From Saccharophagus degradans 2-40 (GTDB lineage: Bacteria > Pseudomonadota > Gammaproteobacteria > Pseudomonadales > Cellvibrionaceae): DNA of 64,000 nucleotides. The notes under the pieces were generated by a model that had not been told where the DNA came from, ran no database searches, and saw only the letters and a program-made list of their open reading frames with translations. Below, in pieces: positions 17,241 through 26,680 of the stretch. The stretch's first letter is position 1. Each line of letters starts with the position of its first letter. The DNA lies in the NCBI RefSeq assembly GCF_000013665.1, contig NC_007912.1:2466501-2530500 (forward strand). Direction: 5' to 3'. Made by a program: the position numbers and the translations under genes.

Positions 17241-17708
17241 TTACTCAGCTAATTTCGAGCAAGCTTTACATAGGCACTGTAGCTCTAACTGTGGGTTAAT
17301 TAGCTTGTAATCGGCATTGGTTATTACCGCATCCAGTTCTTGTACTATGTGCTTAGCTATACCTATTTCTTTTACGGCCTGACAGCGGCCACAAATTAAA
17401 AACTGGGGTATTTGGTGGGCGTGATCACAGGCAATATGGGAGCATGCAACGTACTTATTGGTTGAGCTGAGCTTGTGCACTAGCTCTTCAGACTCTAAAA
17501 AATCTAACATGCGGTAAGCAGACATTGCCGGCATGGCATTTTCAGAGCTTTTATTATAGGTGTCGGCCACTTCATAGGCCGAAAGCGGTGTTTTGGAAAG
17601 CAGTAGTATTTCTAGGATTCGTTTACGCTTATCGGTTAACCGGCCCCCAGAATGAGCACATATATCTTGTGCTTTAGTCATAATTTTTTTGAGTTGTTGC
17701 TTATTCAT
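17241..17708 (-). CDS. zur: Zinc uptake regulator Zur (Fur family)
   Basis: 155 aa, Fur-family size. A winged-helix DNA-binding domain spans about 15-85 (RLTDKRKRILEILL, SAYRMLDFL), and a dimerisation/metal domain has the structural zinc cysteines CGRC and CLCKAC. The HAHQIPQFLICGRC arrangement and the neighbouring zinc genes identify it as Zur rather than Fur. Its promoter carries the AT-rich core GATATATCATATC at 17729-17741, so it probably represses itself along with the rest of the locus. It lies between the DUF3299 gene (convergent) and the COG0523 GTPase gene. Confidence 0.9.
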   Translation of the reverse strand: MNKQQLKKIMTKAQDICAHSGGRLTDKRKRILEILLLSKTPLSAYEVADTYNKSSENAMPAMSAYRMLDFLESEELVHKLSSTNKYVACSHIACDHAHQIPQFLICGRCQAVKEIGIAKHIVQELDAVITNADYKLINPQLELQCLCKACSKLAE

Positions 17709-17727
17709 ACTAAGGGCTGCTCACCAT

Positions 17728-17741
17728 TGATATATCATATC
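17728..17741. promoter_or_regulatory. Zur box candidate at the zur promoter
   Basis: TGATATATCATATC, which contains the perfect 10-bp palindrome TGATATATCA, begins 20 bp upstream of the zur ATG. The same core recurs at 23377-23389 and, on the minus strand, at 25471-25483, all ahead of zinc genes. Confidence 0.65.
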
Positions 17742-17818
17742 GGTTAACTAGCATACAAATACTGCTCTACGAATACAACTGCCAAATCAACCTAGTATGG
17801 GGGCTGGCGACAAAAACC

Positions 17819-18829
17819 TTATTCCATTAACAAACCGAACGGAAAATCCTCAGCCGCACCCGAATCTTCGCCCTCTTTCCATATAATTTCTATTCGGCTT
17901 TCTAAGCAATCATCAAGCACCACTTCTTTTAGCGAATCGTCCACTAAATTGTAGCCAAATACGCCTTCATCTGTAATGAGTACAGCTTTCAGTCGCTCTA
18001 CGTTCAACCCTGCAAAGCAATTAAATATGGCTTGCCTGTGGAATATTTTCTCTGCGGAAATACGCCAGCCAGAACTACGGTAGCCTTCGCCTGTGTTGTC
18101 ACTTTTTAAATACCCGCACTCTGGAATAGTTAATTCTTCGGGGCTTGTGAGGGTTTGATGGTGATTGCTGCTCGATTGTATTAGCCTTTTGGCCGCCTTG
18201 GAGGCCCCCTTTAGTAACGATGGATTAAGTTGGCCCTGCTCGGCGTAAACAACCTTTATCTCTGGCCCAGCTTGCAGCTTTACGTAGTTTTCTAGCTGCT
18301 CTTTCTCGTTACTTTGATATAAGTCGCTTTTATTGCCAACAATAATATCGGCTATTTGTATTTGCTGATTAAACGTATCGTGATTGGTATAGCGTTTATC
18401 GCTTACTTTGCGGGCATCTACTAGTGTAACTGTGGTTTGGACATCTAGAATGGTTCTGTAATGCTCTGCACTAAGCACTTGTAATATTTCTTTTGGGTGC
18501 CCCAAGCCTGTCGGTTCTATAAGTAACCTCTGAGGTTTTGCTTTAGTAAGTAATTGATTCAGGGCAATTTGCATTGGCAACCCTGCTGCGCAGCACATAC
18601 AGCCACCTGGTACCTCTCGAATAAATAAACCGCTGTTTTCTGAATGCTGGCCTTGTAGCAGACTGCCATCTATGCCTATTTCTCCAAACTCATTAACTAA
18701 TACTGCCCATCGCTCGTCTTCAGGCTTGTTAGCTAATAAAGATAAAATAGCGGTTGTTTTACCTACGCCCAAAAAACCGGTGATAATATTGGTGGGTATT
18801 GCCTGTATTTTTTCTAGCTTTGTATTCAT
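17819..18829 (-). CDS. COG0523 (CobW/P47K) GTPase, zinc-locus paralogue
   Basis: 336 aa. Walker A GFLGVGKTT at 18-26, the COG0523 metal motif CMCC (C77, C79, C80), a GNKSD guanine-specificity motif at about 164-168 and a C-terminal CobW_C-type domain. COG0523 GTPases are metallochaperones; the CxCC site binds zinc in studied members. It is the last gene of the run from the TonB receptor gene, 51 bp after the DUF2796 gene. It is shorter than and clearly different from the ZigA-like GTPase at 24101-25309, so the locus has two such proteins. It may deliver zinc to specific client enzymes when zinc is scarce. Confidence 0.85.
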   Translation of the reverse strand: MNTKLEKIQAIPTNIITGFLGVGKTTAILSLLANKPEDERWAVLVNEFGEIGIDGSLLQGQHSENSGLFIREVPGGCMCCAAGLPMQIALNQLLTKAKPQRLLIEPTGLGHPKEILQVLSAEHYRTILDVQTTVTLVDARKVSDKRYTNHDTFNQQIQIADIIVGNKSDLYQSNEKEQLENYVKLQAGPEIKVVYAEQGQLNPSLLKGASKAAKRLIQSSSNHHQTLTSPEELTIPECGYLKSDNTGEGYRSSGWRISAEKIFHRQAIFNCFAGLNVERLKAVLITDEGVFGYNLVDDSLKEVVLDDCLESRIEIIWKEGEDSGAAEDFPFGLLME

Positions 18830-18880
18830 TTGTTTGGTTCTTAAAAGCCGTATCAGTTAAAAAGAAAAATATAGTTTTAG

Positions 18881-19453
18881 TTATTGTGCAGGCTCGAGTA
18901 TGACTACGGAATTATGTTTATTAAGCTTAGCTGCGTTTTGGCGGTCAAAGGCAATCCATTGGGCTGTAATTGAATTAAACCCTTTAAATTCTTCGAATAT
19001 TTTAATATCTATTTCTAATTTTTTAGTTCGTTTACATTGCCATTCCACGTTTAGGCTAACATCGTGGTGGTGCTCTTTACTTGTGTGATTGCCGTTAGTA
19101 CTTACGTGATGTGTACTGGTGTTTTCTAGTTCGAATGGGAAATCTACGCTGTTATTTTTTAATACACATGCAGGCGTAATCGCGAAAAAGTGTTCTGCTT
19201 TTTGTAATTTGGCGACAACTTCTTTGGCTAATTGCTTTTGCTTGTTTGTGTGAGGGGCGTGTTCAAACCCAAGCAAATTAACCGCGGGGGACTCTAACGT
19301 AATAAATAAGCTTGTGCTCTCAAGAATAATTAACACATCTGCTTCGCCATGGGTATGTGCGCCATGTTCTTGAGCGTTTGCGGCGGTGCTAAAAGGGGTA
19401 CACAATAGGCCAGATAACAACAGGGCTGCTTGCAGCAGGTACTTGCGTTTCAA
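18881..19453 (-). CDS. DUF2796 periplasmic protein (ZrgA-like)
   Basis: 190 aa. A signal peptide (residues 1-27, ending STAANA) is followed by EHGAHTHGEADV, the His-rich start typical of DUF2796. A second His cluster (THHVSTNGNHTSKEHHHDV) lies near the middle, and there is a single CVL cysteine pair with C174-like WQCKR. DUF2796 proteins are Zur-controlled periplasmic zinc binders; ZrgA of Vibrio cholerae belongs here. It sits between the AztD-like lipoprotein gene and the COG0523 GTPase gene on the same strand. Its partners in Zrg systems, an FtsX-type ABC pair and a DUF3299 protein, are encoded at 14.1-17.2 kb. Confidence 0.8.
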   Translation of the reverse strand: MKRKYLLQAALLLSGLLCTPFSTAANAQEHGAHTHGEADVLIILESTSLFITLESPAVNLLGFEHAPHTNKQKQLAKEVVAKLQKAEHFFAITPACVLKNNSVDFPFELENTSTHHVSTNGNHTSKEHHHDVSLNVEWQCKRTKKLEIDIKIFEEFKGFNSITAQWIAFDRQNAAKLNKHNSVVILEPAQ

Positions 19454-19547
19454 TGTTTGCTCCTTCCGAATACAAAAAGCGGAGACGAGGCCTCCGCGCG
19501 AAAATATTGGATTGTTATTTAGCTAGTCGTTATAGCTGTTTTAGCCG

Positions 19548-20903
19548 CTAGTGCTCGTGAGCGCCGGCTATACCCAACCACGTTATGGATTTTGGTACAT
19601 AGTCTAGCTCGATTGCGGTGTTTATATCTAATAGATTTAAATCGATACTGACTACTTGTTGTGCTATTGGGTCTGCGACATAGGCGAAATGATCATTTTG
19701 TGAGAAAGTTAACGAAAAGTTAGTTCCCTCAGGCATGCTGGCGATATCTTGCTCTGTTATGTCTAGCCTTTCTGCAAATACCCACTGTGTTACCCCGTCA
19801 GTTTGGCTGGGCTCTAGTACAGTTACATACCCTTGATTATCCAATATTAAAAACTGCTCAGCTTCGAATGAAAAGCCCCTGCTAACTACTTTTGCGCTTT
19901 CAACTGGTTGCCAGTCGATTAGGTCCATCTGTGCCAAGGCCGGGTTGATGCTAAACCATTGCATGCTAGCACCGCTATGAGCACTAGCAAGCGCTATAAA
20001 TTGATCACTGTTTTCATGGCCATATATAGAGCCTATGCGCAGGCCATCCAATACGGCATCGGTGTTCAATATTTTTTGTGCAGTAAACGCCCCCTCTTGT
20101 TCGCTCACCAACAGCACGCCATCCGAGCAGCCAAAGACTATGTAGCTTTCGTTTTGCGCAGCGCCGTGCAAGTCTGGACAAGCTATGTCTAAGATTGTTT
20201 CCTGCTCGTACTGCCCGTCGTGCAAATGATATACCGCTACCTGATCGGGTAATATTGGGTTTGCAGATGTTGTTTCGGCATCTGATCTTCGCCAAGAGGC
20301 AAGCAAATAGTCTGCGCGCGGCTCTGCTACACCGTGCATATTAACGCCAAAATCAATAGAACGCGGTGCAGATACGCTAGCAGCTATATCTGCATCAGTT
20401 ACAATGGTAACGCTGGCAGGCGTAGAGCTAGTTGCATCGCCATCGTAAAATACCGCAAGTTGGTTTTCATGGGTTACAAAGTGTGTTGGTCTGCTTCCTG
20501 TTAATGTGTAATTTAATAGTGCTGGTGCCTCGTTGTAATCGTGTAGGTGGTCTACGTGATCTTCTTGCCATAGCCCGCCATCTAGAAAGTTAACAGTATT
20601 GCCAACTCGATCCACTAAAATACCGTAACGGTACCCAGCCGATGCATAAAGCGCACTAGGCACACTGGCTAGTTCGAATGCATTAATCAAGCTGTTATCT
20701 TCCAGGTTATAAATTAAGGCCTCTGTGCCTGTAGCGTTGGTGATTACAAGGCGGCCGCCATCTTGGTGCTCATGATCGTGCTCATCTTCTTCACTTATAA
20801 TGGGTGTTTTTTCATTAATTGTTGTACTCGCACCACCGCAACCGGTAAATGCAAAGCCGCAAATAGCGAGCAATAACCAATTACATTTTTTGGAAATAAA
20901 CAT
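19548..20903 (-). CDS. AztD-like zinc metallochaperone lipoprotein
   Basis: 451 aa. A lipoprotein signal (FTGC, Cys22) is followed by an acidic His-rich tail (DEHDHEHQDGG). The rest (60-445) looks like a beta-propeller built of repeated strands with Asp/Gly turns, in the style of AztD, the periplasmic zinc metallochaperone of the AztABC system. The C-terminus ends in AHEH. AztD is usually a soluble periplasmic protein; a lipid anchor and the absence of aztABC genes nearby are unusual. It is 38 bp downstream of the TonB receptor gene, suggesting that it accepts zinc from the receptor. Assignment is by overall likeness and context. Confidence 0.65.
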   Translation of the reverse strand: MFISKKCNWLLLAICGFAFTGCGGASTTINEKTPIISEEDEHDHEHQDGGRLVITNATGTEALIYNLEDNSLINAFELASVPSALYASAGYRYGILVDRVGNTVNFLDGGLWQEDHVDHLHDYNEAPALLNYTLTGSRPTHFVTHENQLAVFYDGDATSSTPASVTIVTDADIAASVSAPRSIDFGVNMHGVAEPRADYLLASWRRSDAETTSANPILPDQVAVYHLHDGQYEQETILDIACPDLHGAAQNESYIVFGCSDGVLLVSEQEGAFTAQKILNTDAVLDGLRIGSIYGHENSDQFIALASAHSGASMQWFSINPALAQMDLIDWQPVESAKVVSRGFSFEAEQFLILDNQGYVTVLEPSQTDGVTQWVFAERLDITEQDIASMPEGTNFSLTFSQNDHFAYVADPIAQQVVSIDLNLLDINTAIELDYVPKSITWLGIAGAHEH

Positions 20904-20941
20904 AGTAAACCTCGTAGTGAATGTGTTGTTTAAATTAAGAG

Positions 20942-23347
20942 CTAAAAGTTGCCGCGCAAACCAATGCTAAAATTTTTGCTTGGTTTGGGAGCAATGTTTT
21001 TTAAGTAAGAGGTATGCACGCGCGCTTCGGTATCGGTAATATTTTCTGCCTTTATAAAAAGTGCCACTTCGGCAGTTTTAATCGGTAAGCTCCAGCTTGC
21101 ACTCGCATCTAGCCAGTCATAGCCAAGGGTTTTAGTTTCTAGGGGCGCTACGTGGGTTTGATCATTAAGGTGAGACCAGCTTATATTGGCTGTAATACGG
21201 CCGTATTGGTAATCTAGCTTAGCGCCGTAACGCAGCGGTGGCGTACGCGGTAGGTAAGTTGAATCTTCTCGTAGTTTTGCTTGAACATAATCAGAGAACA
21301 ATGTGGTTTTTAATCGAGGTGTTACTTGCCACATACTCTGCGCTTCAAAACCGTACAGCTGTGCATCTGCACTTTTAAATAAATAAACCGGTAATTCATC
21401 GTCGTGAACATCATGCGCTTCATCGTCACCGTGTGCATGATTATGGCCGCTTTGCGCGTATAACCCCGTAGTTGTTTGGTAGTAGTAATTATCTACTTGA
21501 TTATAAAAAGCATTGAGTATTACACCTACCTCGCCCTCATACTTGCGAAAAGTTAAATCGATATTGTTCGACGTTTCTAGTTGAATTGTGCTTCTATTTA
21601 TATCGAATTGCGGTTCACTGCTAGTATTATTTAGCTCAAACAAAGCCCCTATTTCATAACTACCTGTGCCAATATGCGGGCCAAAAGAGAATAATTCTGA
21701 TGCGTGAGGTGCGCGTTCTGCATGAGCCAATGAAATGGCAAGGTTATAGCCAGGGGTAAAATCCCACACCGCACCAGCAGAAATACTCACAGGGGAAAAG
21801 CTTTGATCTGTTTCAAATACCTGAATAACAGTTAACGTGTCTTCGTGCTCTTCACTGTGCGTATTATTTTGTTCGCTGTGACTGTGCAGGTTTAATTCTG
21901 GTAGCAGCACGTTATCTGCTATTAAGGAAACATATTCAACACGCATACCTAGCTGTAACAGTACATTGCCAATATGCTTTTCTTCCACTGCGGCTAGCGC
22001 GTAAGAAGCAGTATTAGATGGCGGGGTAAATGCTTCTTGGCCGATTGCAGAAACATCGCTGTGCTTATAATGAAATACCCAGCCGCCCTTCCATTCTTGA
22101 ATGGGCTGGTGCATTAGGTCTACTTTTGCTTCTACGGTTTTATTGGTAAAAATAGTACCGGTAAACCCAGCCTCTATTTCTGCGTGACTATAGTTTGTAT
22201 ACCCCAAACGGCTATTTACGCCGGTTAGCCACTTGCTGTTTAAATCTATTTCGCTTATTAGTTGAAAGCGATCTTGATCTAATTCCGCAAATACACTTAC
22301 TTCATTGGCGTTATGTTGCTCGCCACCATGGCTATGCCCCGGTATGCCATACTGACGATACAATTTGCCATAGGAAGCTCCTACATAGCCGTTATCAAGT
22401 AGGTAACTGCCGCCCAGAGTGAAACCATGTGATTCTTCACTACTATTGTTCACAAAATAATTATTCGAGTGAGTAGTTTGCTGGCTATCCGCTGATTGAT
22501 CGTCCGTATTTGTTTCTGGGTTTACCGGTACTTGGTAGTCACTCGATTCGCGCCAAAAGCCGTCAAAATGTAGGGCAATAGCATCAAGCCCAGTATTAAT
22601 GTTTACGGCCCCTAGCTTTTGTTTGTTTACCGTTTCATGCGAAATAAACCACTCGCCGTATGTAGTGGAATCTTTGGGTACGCGAGTATCTACAACGTTA
22701 ACAACACCTCCAATAGCACCGCTGCCAAAAAATAACGTGGCTGGCCCTCGCAATATTTCTACTTGTTTAGCGGTAGATACTTCAGAAGTCACGGCGTGAT
22801 CTGGCCCAACGCGCGACACATCACTCACATCCATGCTGTTTTGGGTTATTTGTACGCGCGGCCCGCTTAGTCCTCTAATAATTGGGGTGCTGGCAACATT
22901 ACCGTGAAAATTAGTATGCACGCCCACCTCCCCCTCGAGTGAATCACCTAAGGTTGCAGCTTGGCGGTTACGTAGTTCGTTGCCACTCAACACCGATATA
23001 GGCTGGGCAGATTCAATGACAGAAGCGTGAATAGGTAGCCCAATTACATCCACTTGTTCGATAACAGATCGGGTTAATGGTATTTGCATAGGTTCAGTGT
23101 TTAAGGTGTCTCCAATACGGATAACCTTATGGCTAAACCCTGGCGCTACAATATGAATCTCGTACGCATGTGTTTCCTCTATCGAAAATTCACCAAGCTT
23201 GTTTACCGCAAAAGTTTCACTTGAACCCACCACTTGAATGGTGGCGTTAGTAACGGGGTTGCCTTTGCTATCAACAACTTTGCCCTGTAACGCGTGGGCG
23301 TTTATCGACGCAACCATTGCAGCTACTGTCAGGTATAGGTACTTCAT
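20942..23347 (-). CDS. TonB-dependent outer-membrane receptor for zinc (ZnuD-like)
   Basis: 801 aa from the ATG at 23347, which has GGAGTC about 8 bp upstream. A signal peptide (1-20) and a carboxypeptidase-regulatory-like domain (about 21-85) precede the plug (about 100-225, with QVEILRGPATLFFGSGAIGGVVN) and a 22-strand-type barrel ending in a C-terminal Phe. Three external loops are His-rich: GHSHGGEQH, LHSHSEQNNTHSEEHED and GHNHAHGDDEAHDVHDDE, which suits zinc capture as in ZnuD. A Zur-box motif starts 30 bp upstream. It heads an apparent operon with the AztD-like, DUF2796 and COG0523 genes. Confidence 0.88.
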   Translation of the reverse strand: MKYLYLTVAAMVASINAHALQGKVVDSKGNPVTNATIQVVGSSETFAVNKLGEFSIEETHAYEIHIVAPGFSHKVIRIGDTLNTEPMQIPLTRSVIEQVDVIGLPIHASVIESAQPISVLSGNELRNRQAATLGDSLEGEVGVHTNFHGNVASTPIIRGLSGPRVQITQNSMDVSDVSRVGPDHAVTSEVSTAKQVEILRGPATLFFGSGAIGGVVNVVDTRVPKDSTTYGEWFISHETVNKQKLGAVNINTGLDAIALHFDGFWRESSDYQVPVNPETNTDDQSADSQQTTHSNNYFVNNSSEESHGFTLGGSYLLDNGYVGASYGKLYRQYGIPGHSHGGEQHNANEVSVFAELDQDRFQLISEIDLNSKWLTGVNSRLGYTNYSHAEIEAGFTGTIFTNKTVEAKVDLMHQPIQEWKGGWVFHYKHSDVSAIGQEAFTPPSNTASYALAAVEEKHIGNVLLQLGMRVEYVSLIADNVLLPELNLHSHSEQNNTHSEEHEDTLTVIQVFETDQSFSPVSISAGAVWDFTPGYNLAISLAHAERAPHASELFSFGPHIGTGSYEIGALFELNNTSSEPQFDINRSTIQLETSNNIDLTFRKYEGEVGVILNAFYNQVDNYYYQTTTGLYAQSGHNHAHGDDEAHDVHDDELPVYLFKSADAQLYGFEAQSMWQVTPRLKTTLFSDYVQAKLREDSTYLPRTPPLRYGAKLDYQYGRITANISWSHLNDQTHVAPLETKTLGYDWLDASASWSLPIKTAEVALFIKAENITDTEARVHTSYLKNIAPKPSKNFSIGLRGNF

Positions 23348-23374
23348 TAATGACTCCAAATCACAGCAGAATTA

Positions 23375-23389
23375 GTGATATATCATATC
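23375..23389. promoter_or_regulatory. Zur box candidate at the TonB receptor promoter
   Basis: GTGATATATCATATC contains the same palindrome (TGATATATCA, 23376-23385) and 13-bp core as the zur promoter. It lies between the DUF1826 gene and the receptor gene, ending 28 bp from the receptor ATG. Confidence 0.65.
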
Positions 23390-23412
23390 TATATATGACT
23401 ACATAAAAGGCT

Positions 23413-24033
23413 TTATACGCAGTCTAAAGTAAGCACACAACGCGGATTGTTGGTATCCGCTACTGGAGACCGGTGGACTACGCCCTTGCCTTTATTGCCA
23501 ATCCAGGTTTCGCCTTTAAATAAGCTTACTTGACCCGCTTGTAAATTTTGTATTCGCGCCAAGTCAGATACCTCTACACGGCCCCTTTCATCTCGCCATG
23601 TGTGTTGGTTGTCGACCCATTCGGTTGCTGCGCCATAATAAGTAGTTATTAGGCGAACTGGCACATTATCTACATGAAACCTTGGGCACATTGCCTTTGT
23701 TAATACGGCTAGCCGCAGTCCCACATTACCCATTTCAAATAGCTCACTAAACATATCAACCAGCAGAACTACATCGTCAATAAAGTCTTGTTTTCCAGCG
23801 TTAGCGGGTAATTCAAATTGCAGGTGTTTTTCTATAGCTGTTAGATTGCCACAGAATTTTATTTGTAATTGTTGATGGCTAGTGCAAAGGCTGCGAGTGT
23901 AACCCTGTAGGTGATTATTTAAGGGTCTATCCCATATGGTGAGATTGACCTTGGTGTTATATATGCGTGTTAATGCAATGGGGTCACTTGTTTCTGCGTG
24001 TAATAATGTCGTATTGGCGGCGACATGCTTCAT
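23413..24033 (-). CDS. DUF1826 family protein
   Basis: 206 aa, matching DUF1826 in length and in its blocks: FIDDVVLLVDMF, VGLRL, MCPRFHVDNVPVRLITTYYG, TEWVDN and a late H-R-S-P. The conserved His, Asp and Cys (CPRFHVD) suggest a metal site in a cupin-like fold, but no activity is known. DUF1826 genes frequently sit next to ZigA-type GTPase genes in Zur regulons, exactly as here: the zigA-like gene ends 67 bp upstream on the same strand. Probably co-transcribed with it and induced by zinc limitation. Confidence 0.8.
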   Translation of the reverse strand: MKHVAANTTLLHAETSDPIALTRIYNTKVNLTIWDRPLNNHLQGYTRSLCTSHQQLQIKFCGNLTAIEKHLQFELPANAGKQDFIDDVVLLVDMFSELFEMGNVGLRLAVLTKAMCPRFHVDNVPVRLITTYYGAATEWVDNQHTWRDERGRVEVSDLARIQNLQAGQVSLFKGETWIGNKGKGVVHRSPVADTNNPRCVLTLDCV

Positions 24034-24100
24034 GTTACTGATCCTTTTTTGCCATGTTCTGGCTTAAATTAAACTAACTATTGGCTTTTATAATGTTAAG

Positions 24101-25309
24101 CTAAGCGGCTTCTTTGTCGTTCCAAGCTGGAAACGGATCATCTAAACCTAACCAATAGTCCTTGCCTGCAAGCAATTCTTTTTCCGTTAATAAACATTTA
24201 TCTAGCGCCTCAATTACAGCCTGTTTGTCTAGGCCTTGACCAATAAACACAAGCTCTTGGCGCATATCTCCAAATGGCTCTTCCCAACTCTTTTTTATAG
24301 ATGCAAGGTAGTCTTCGTCATCGGGCCAATTTTCTTTGGGTACTGCTTTCCAAAACATGCCAGCAAAACCATACCGTGCAATACCACCGGCTTGATTCCA
24401 CTGCCCAGCGGCTTCTGGCCGAGTCGCCAGCCAAAAATAACCTTTTGAACGCAGGAGTTTCCCTGCAAGTTGTTCGCTGTGCAAAAAATTATAAAATTTT
24501 TGCGGGTGAAATGGCTTACGGGCTTGATAAACAAAGCTGCTAATACCGTACTCTTGGGTTTCTGGAATATGCTCTCCGCGCATTTCTTTTAGCCAGCCCG
24601 CTGATTGCTGCGCTTTGTCAAAGCTGAATTTTCCTGTAGCTAATACAGTCTTTACGTTTACTTTACCGTTTGCAATTGTATGGATACTTGCTTCGGGGTT
24701 AAGTGTTTGTAGTACAGCTTGCGTGCGGGCTAAGTGTTTATTGCTTACTACGTCGCTTTTAGAAATGAGTATTACGTCGGCAAATTCAATTTGATCTACT
24801 AGCAAGTCTGCAACCGTGCGCTCATCGTCATCGCCTAGGCTTTCACTGGTTTCCTGTAGGTACTTAGCTTCGTCATAATCATTAAGAAAGTTAGCGGCAT
24901 CCACAACAGTTACCATGGTGTCTAGCCTTGCTACGTCGGAAAGGCTTACACCTGTTTCATCGGCGAATGTGAACGTTTCAGCGATAGGCAACGGCTCAGA
25001 AATACCGGTGGATTCAATTACTAGGTAATCAAATCGCCCTTCTTTCGCAAGTTTGTTTACCTCAATTAGCAAGTCTTCTCGCAATGTGCAGCAAATACAG
25101 CCATTACTCATTTCGACCAATTTCTCTTGGCTGCGGTTGAGTGTTACTTCATTTTTAACTGTTGCTGCATCTATGTTTACTTCACTCATATCATTAACAA
25201 TTACGGCAACACGTAAATGGTCGCGATTATTTAAAATATGGTTTAGCACGGTAGTTTTACCTGCGCCAAGAAAGCCAGATAAAACGGTAACAGGTAGTTT
25301 TTGATTCAT
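24101..25309 (-). CDS. zigA: ZigA-type zinc chaperone GTPase (COG0523)
   Basis: 402 aa. Walker [10 protein letters not shown] at 12-20, metal motif CICC (C71, C73, C74), a SKSD specificity motif at about 185-188 and the CobW_C domain (about 250-385). Length and the [15 protein letters not shown] block are those of ZigA-type zinc GTPases. ZigA proteins are Zur-repressed metallochaperones that support zinc-dependent enzymes during zinc starvation. It is the first gene of a pair with DUF1826; a Zur-box-like palindrome is at 25471-25490, 162 bp upstream. Confidence 0.87.
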   Translation of the reverse strand: MNQKLPVTVLSGFLGAGKTTVLNHILNNRDHLRVAVIVNDMSEVNIDAATVKNEVTLNRSQEKLVEMSNGCICCTLREDLLIEVNKLAKEGRFDYLVIESTGISEPLPIAETFTFADETGVSLSDVARLDTMVTVVDAANFLNDYDEAKYLQETSESLGDDDERTVADLLVDQIEFADVILISKSDVVSNKHLARTQAVLQTLNPEASIHTIANGKVNVKTVLATGKFSFDKAQQSAGWLKEMRGEHIPETQEYGISSFVYQARKPFHPQKFYNFLHSEQLAGKLLRSKGYFWLATRPEAAGQWNQAGGIARYGFAGMFWKAVPKENWPDDEDYLASIKKSWEEPFGDMRQELVFIGQGLDKQAVIEALDKCLLTEKELLAGKDYWLGLDDPFPAWNDKEAA

Positions 25310-25470
25310 AAAAAACCTCTAATGGAATGGTCTATCCAGCTTTACGATATTTCGACACACAAGAAATCAAAGCAGCCAAGTTCCAGCAGCCTTAACGCCT
25401 GGGTGATTGATTTATAGCCCTGACACTAGCTCCGCCTGTAGGTGGCTGGCTATCTATCTAGGGTATGCAG

Positions 25471-25490
25471 GATATGATATATGATATCAT
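25471..25490. promoter_or_regulatory. Zur box candidate upstream of zigA
   Basis: On the minus strand this reads ATGATATCATATATCATATC. It contains the 10-bp palindrome ATGATATCAT and shares 12 of 13 core bases with the zur and receptor sites. The rest of the 296-bp gap 25310-25605 shows nothing I can assign. The 162-bp distance to the zigA ATG implies a longer leader. Confidence 0.55.
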
Positions 25491-25605
25491 TATCTGGCTG
25501 TAATGGGACGACTGTCAAGCCTTAGGTTTAATGCGTTTTAGTGATGAGCCGTATACCGTAGGCTAAGATATCGCCCAATCAGGTAAAACAGGGTAATGGT
25601 ACCGC

Positions 25606-26181
25606 CTAAATATTGGTGTATAGCGTTATGGCTACTGCGGTTGCAGCCAACACATAGGCAGCTACGAAAATAATGCCATCCCTTGCTATTAGCGCTAGTG
25701 CAAACAACGCAATTGCGGTTGCTGGCAATGCCGCTAGAAATGGCATTATCTCCATGGGGGGGATTACAAAAGAAAGAAACAGCATGCAAACGGCTGTTAA
25801 CTTTATCGAAAATTGCGTAAATAGGTGTTCGTGGCGCTTGCTAATAAGCTTATCGAGTTTTTTCGCAAACCCCTGTGCTTTTTGCTTGGCTTTAGTGAAA
25901 GTGCTGCGTTTAATGCTTCTATCACGTAAAAATTTTGGTAGCCAAGGCCCAGAGGCACCAAAAAGCAGTTGAATAGAAAATATAGAAATTACTACTGCGC
26001 ATAAGGTTGGCACCATGGGAATGGCACCGGTAGGCAGTATTGCTGCAACGGCCACTATAAATATTAATGGGCCAAAGCCCTGAGATTTTAGCGAGTCTGT
26101 AACGTCTCCTAGGGTTAAATCGCCTTCGGTTGCGTTATCTATTTCTTCAAGAAGGTCGTAGATACTTGCAGACTCACTCAT
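25606..26181 (-). CDS. ExoD family membrane protein
   Basis: 191 aa, ATG preceded by AGGAGTGAG. A soluble N-terminal segment (1-30) is followed by several hydrophobic helices (about 37-75, 125-150, 152-190) with the ExoD motif ILPTGAIPMVPTLCAV. ExoD proteins are named after a Sinorhizobium locus affecting exopolysaccharide production and alkali tolerance; their biochemistry is unknown. It stands alone on the minus strand between the zinc locus and a PLDc_N peptide gene. Confidence 0.8.
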   Translation of the reverse strand: MSESASIYDLLEEIDNATEGDLTLGDVTDSLKSQGFGPLIFIVAVAAILPTGAIPMVPTLCAVVISIFSIQLLFGASGPWLPKFLRDRSIKRSTFTKAKQKAQGFAKKLDKLISKRHEHLFTQFSIKLTAVCMLFLSFVIPPMEIMPFLAALPATAIALFALALIARDGIIFVAAYVLAATAVAITLYTNI

Positions 26182-26256
26182 TTACTCACTCCTATCAATT
26201 CCTGCTAATTCAATTTGCGCCGTGTTCCCTTTCAAGTCGGTTATTTCAACGAACCA

Positions 26257-26442
26257 TTACAGTCGTGCTCTGCTTCCTTTCGGGCCGAATATAACCCAAC
26301 AAATTAAACCTATAACCGGTACAACCAAAATAAAGAGTATCCACAATACCTTTTTTTCTGTGGACTCGTTGCTAGCAGTAATTTTAAGTACCGCCCAAAT
26401 AATCAATGCAAGTATAAGAATGCCAATGCCTGTTTCTAACAT
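26257..26442 (-). CDS. PLDc_N domain small membrane protein
   Basis: 61 aa. Two hydrophobic helices (about 3-20 and 32-52) with the PLDc_N pattern KKVLWILFILVVPVIG ... FGPKG. This domain normally forms the N-terminal membrane part of cardiolipin synthases but is also widespread as stand-alone peptides of unknown role. GGGGG lies upstream of the ATG. Separated from the ExoD gene by 75 bp on the same strand. Confidence 0.8.
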   Translation of the reverse strand: MLETGIGILILALIIWAVLKITASNESTEKKVLWILFILVVPVIGLICWVIFGPKGSRARL

Positions 26443-26680
26443 AATATTTTCCCCCTATTACAAATTAATAAAACTTAAAACTGAACGACCATTTTACTTT
26501 TGCTCTCTACATAAAGCAGAACTCATACCAACATTTAAAATGTCGAGTATATTACGGTTGTACACTTGCAGGATGGGGGTTTAGGCGGGATAGGCAGGTT
26601 TACGACGCCAATTTTTCTGGCGTGAGTATTCCTGCTTTGAAAATTGTATAGTGCCAGATGTAAAAGTAACAAAGATACAT

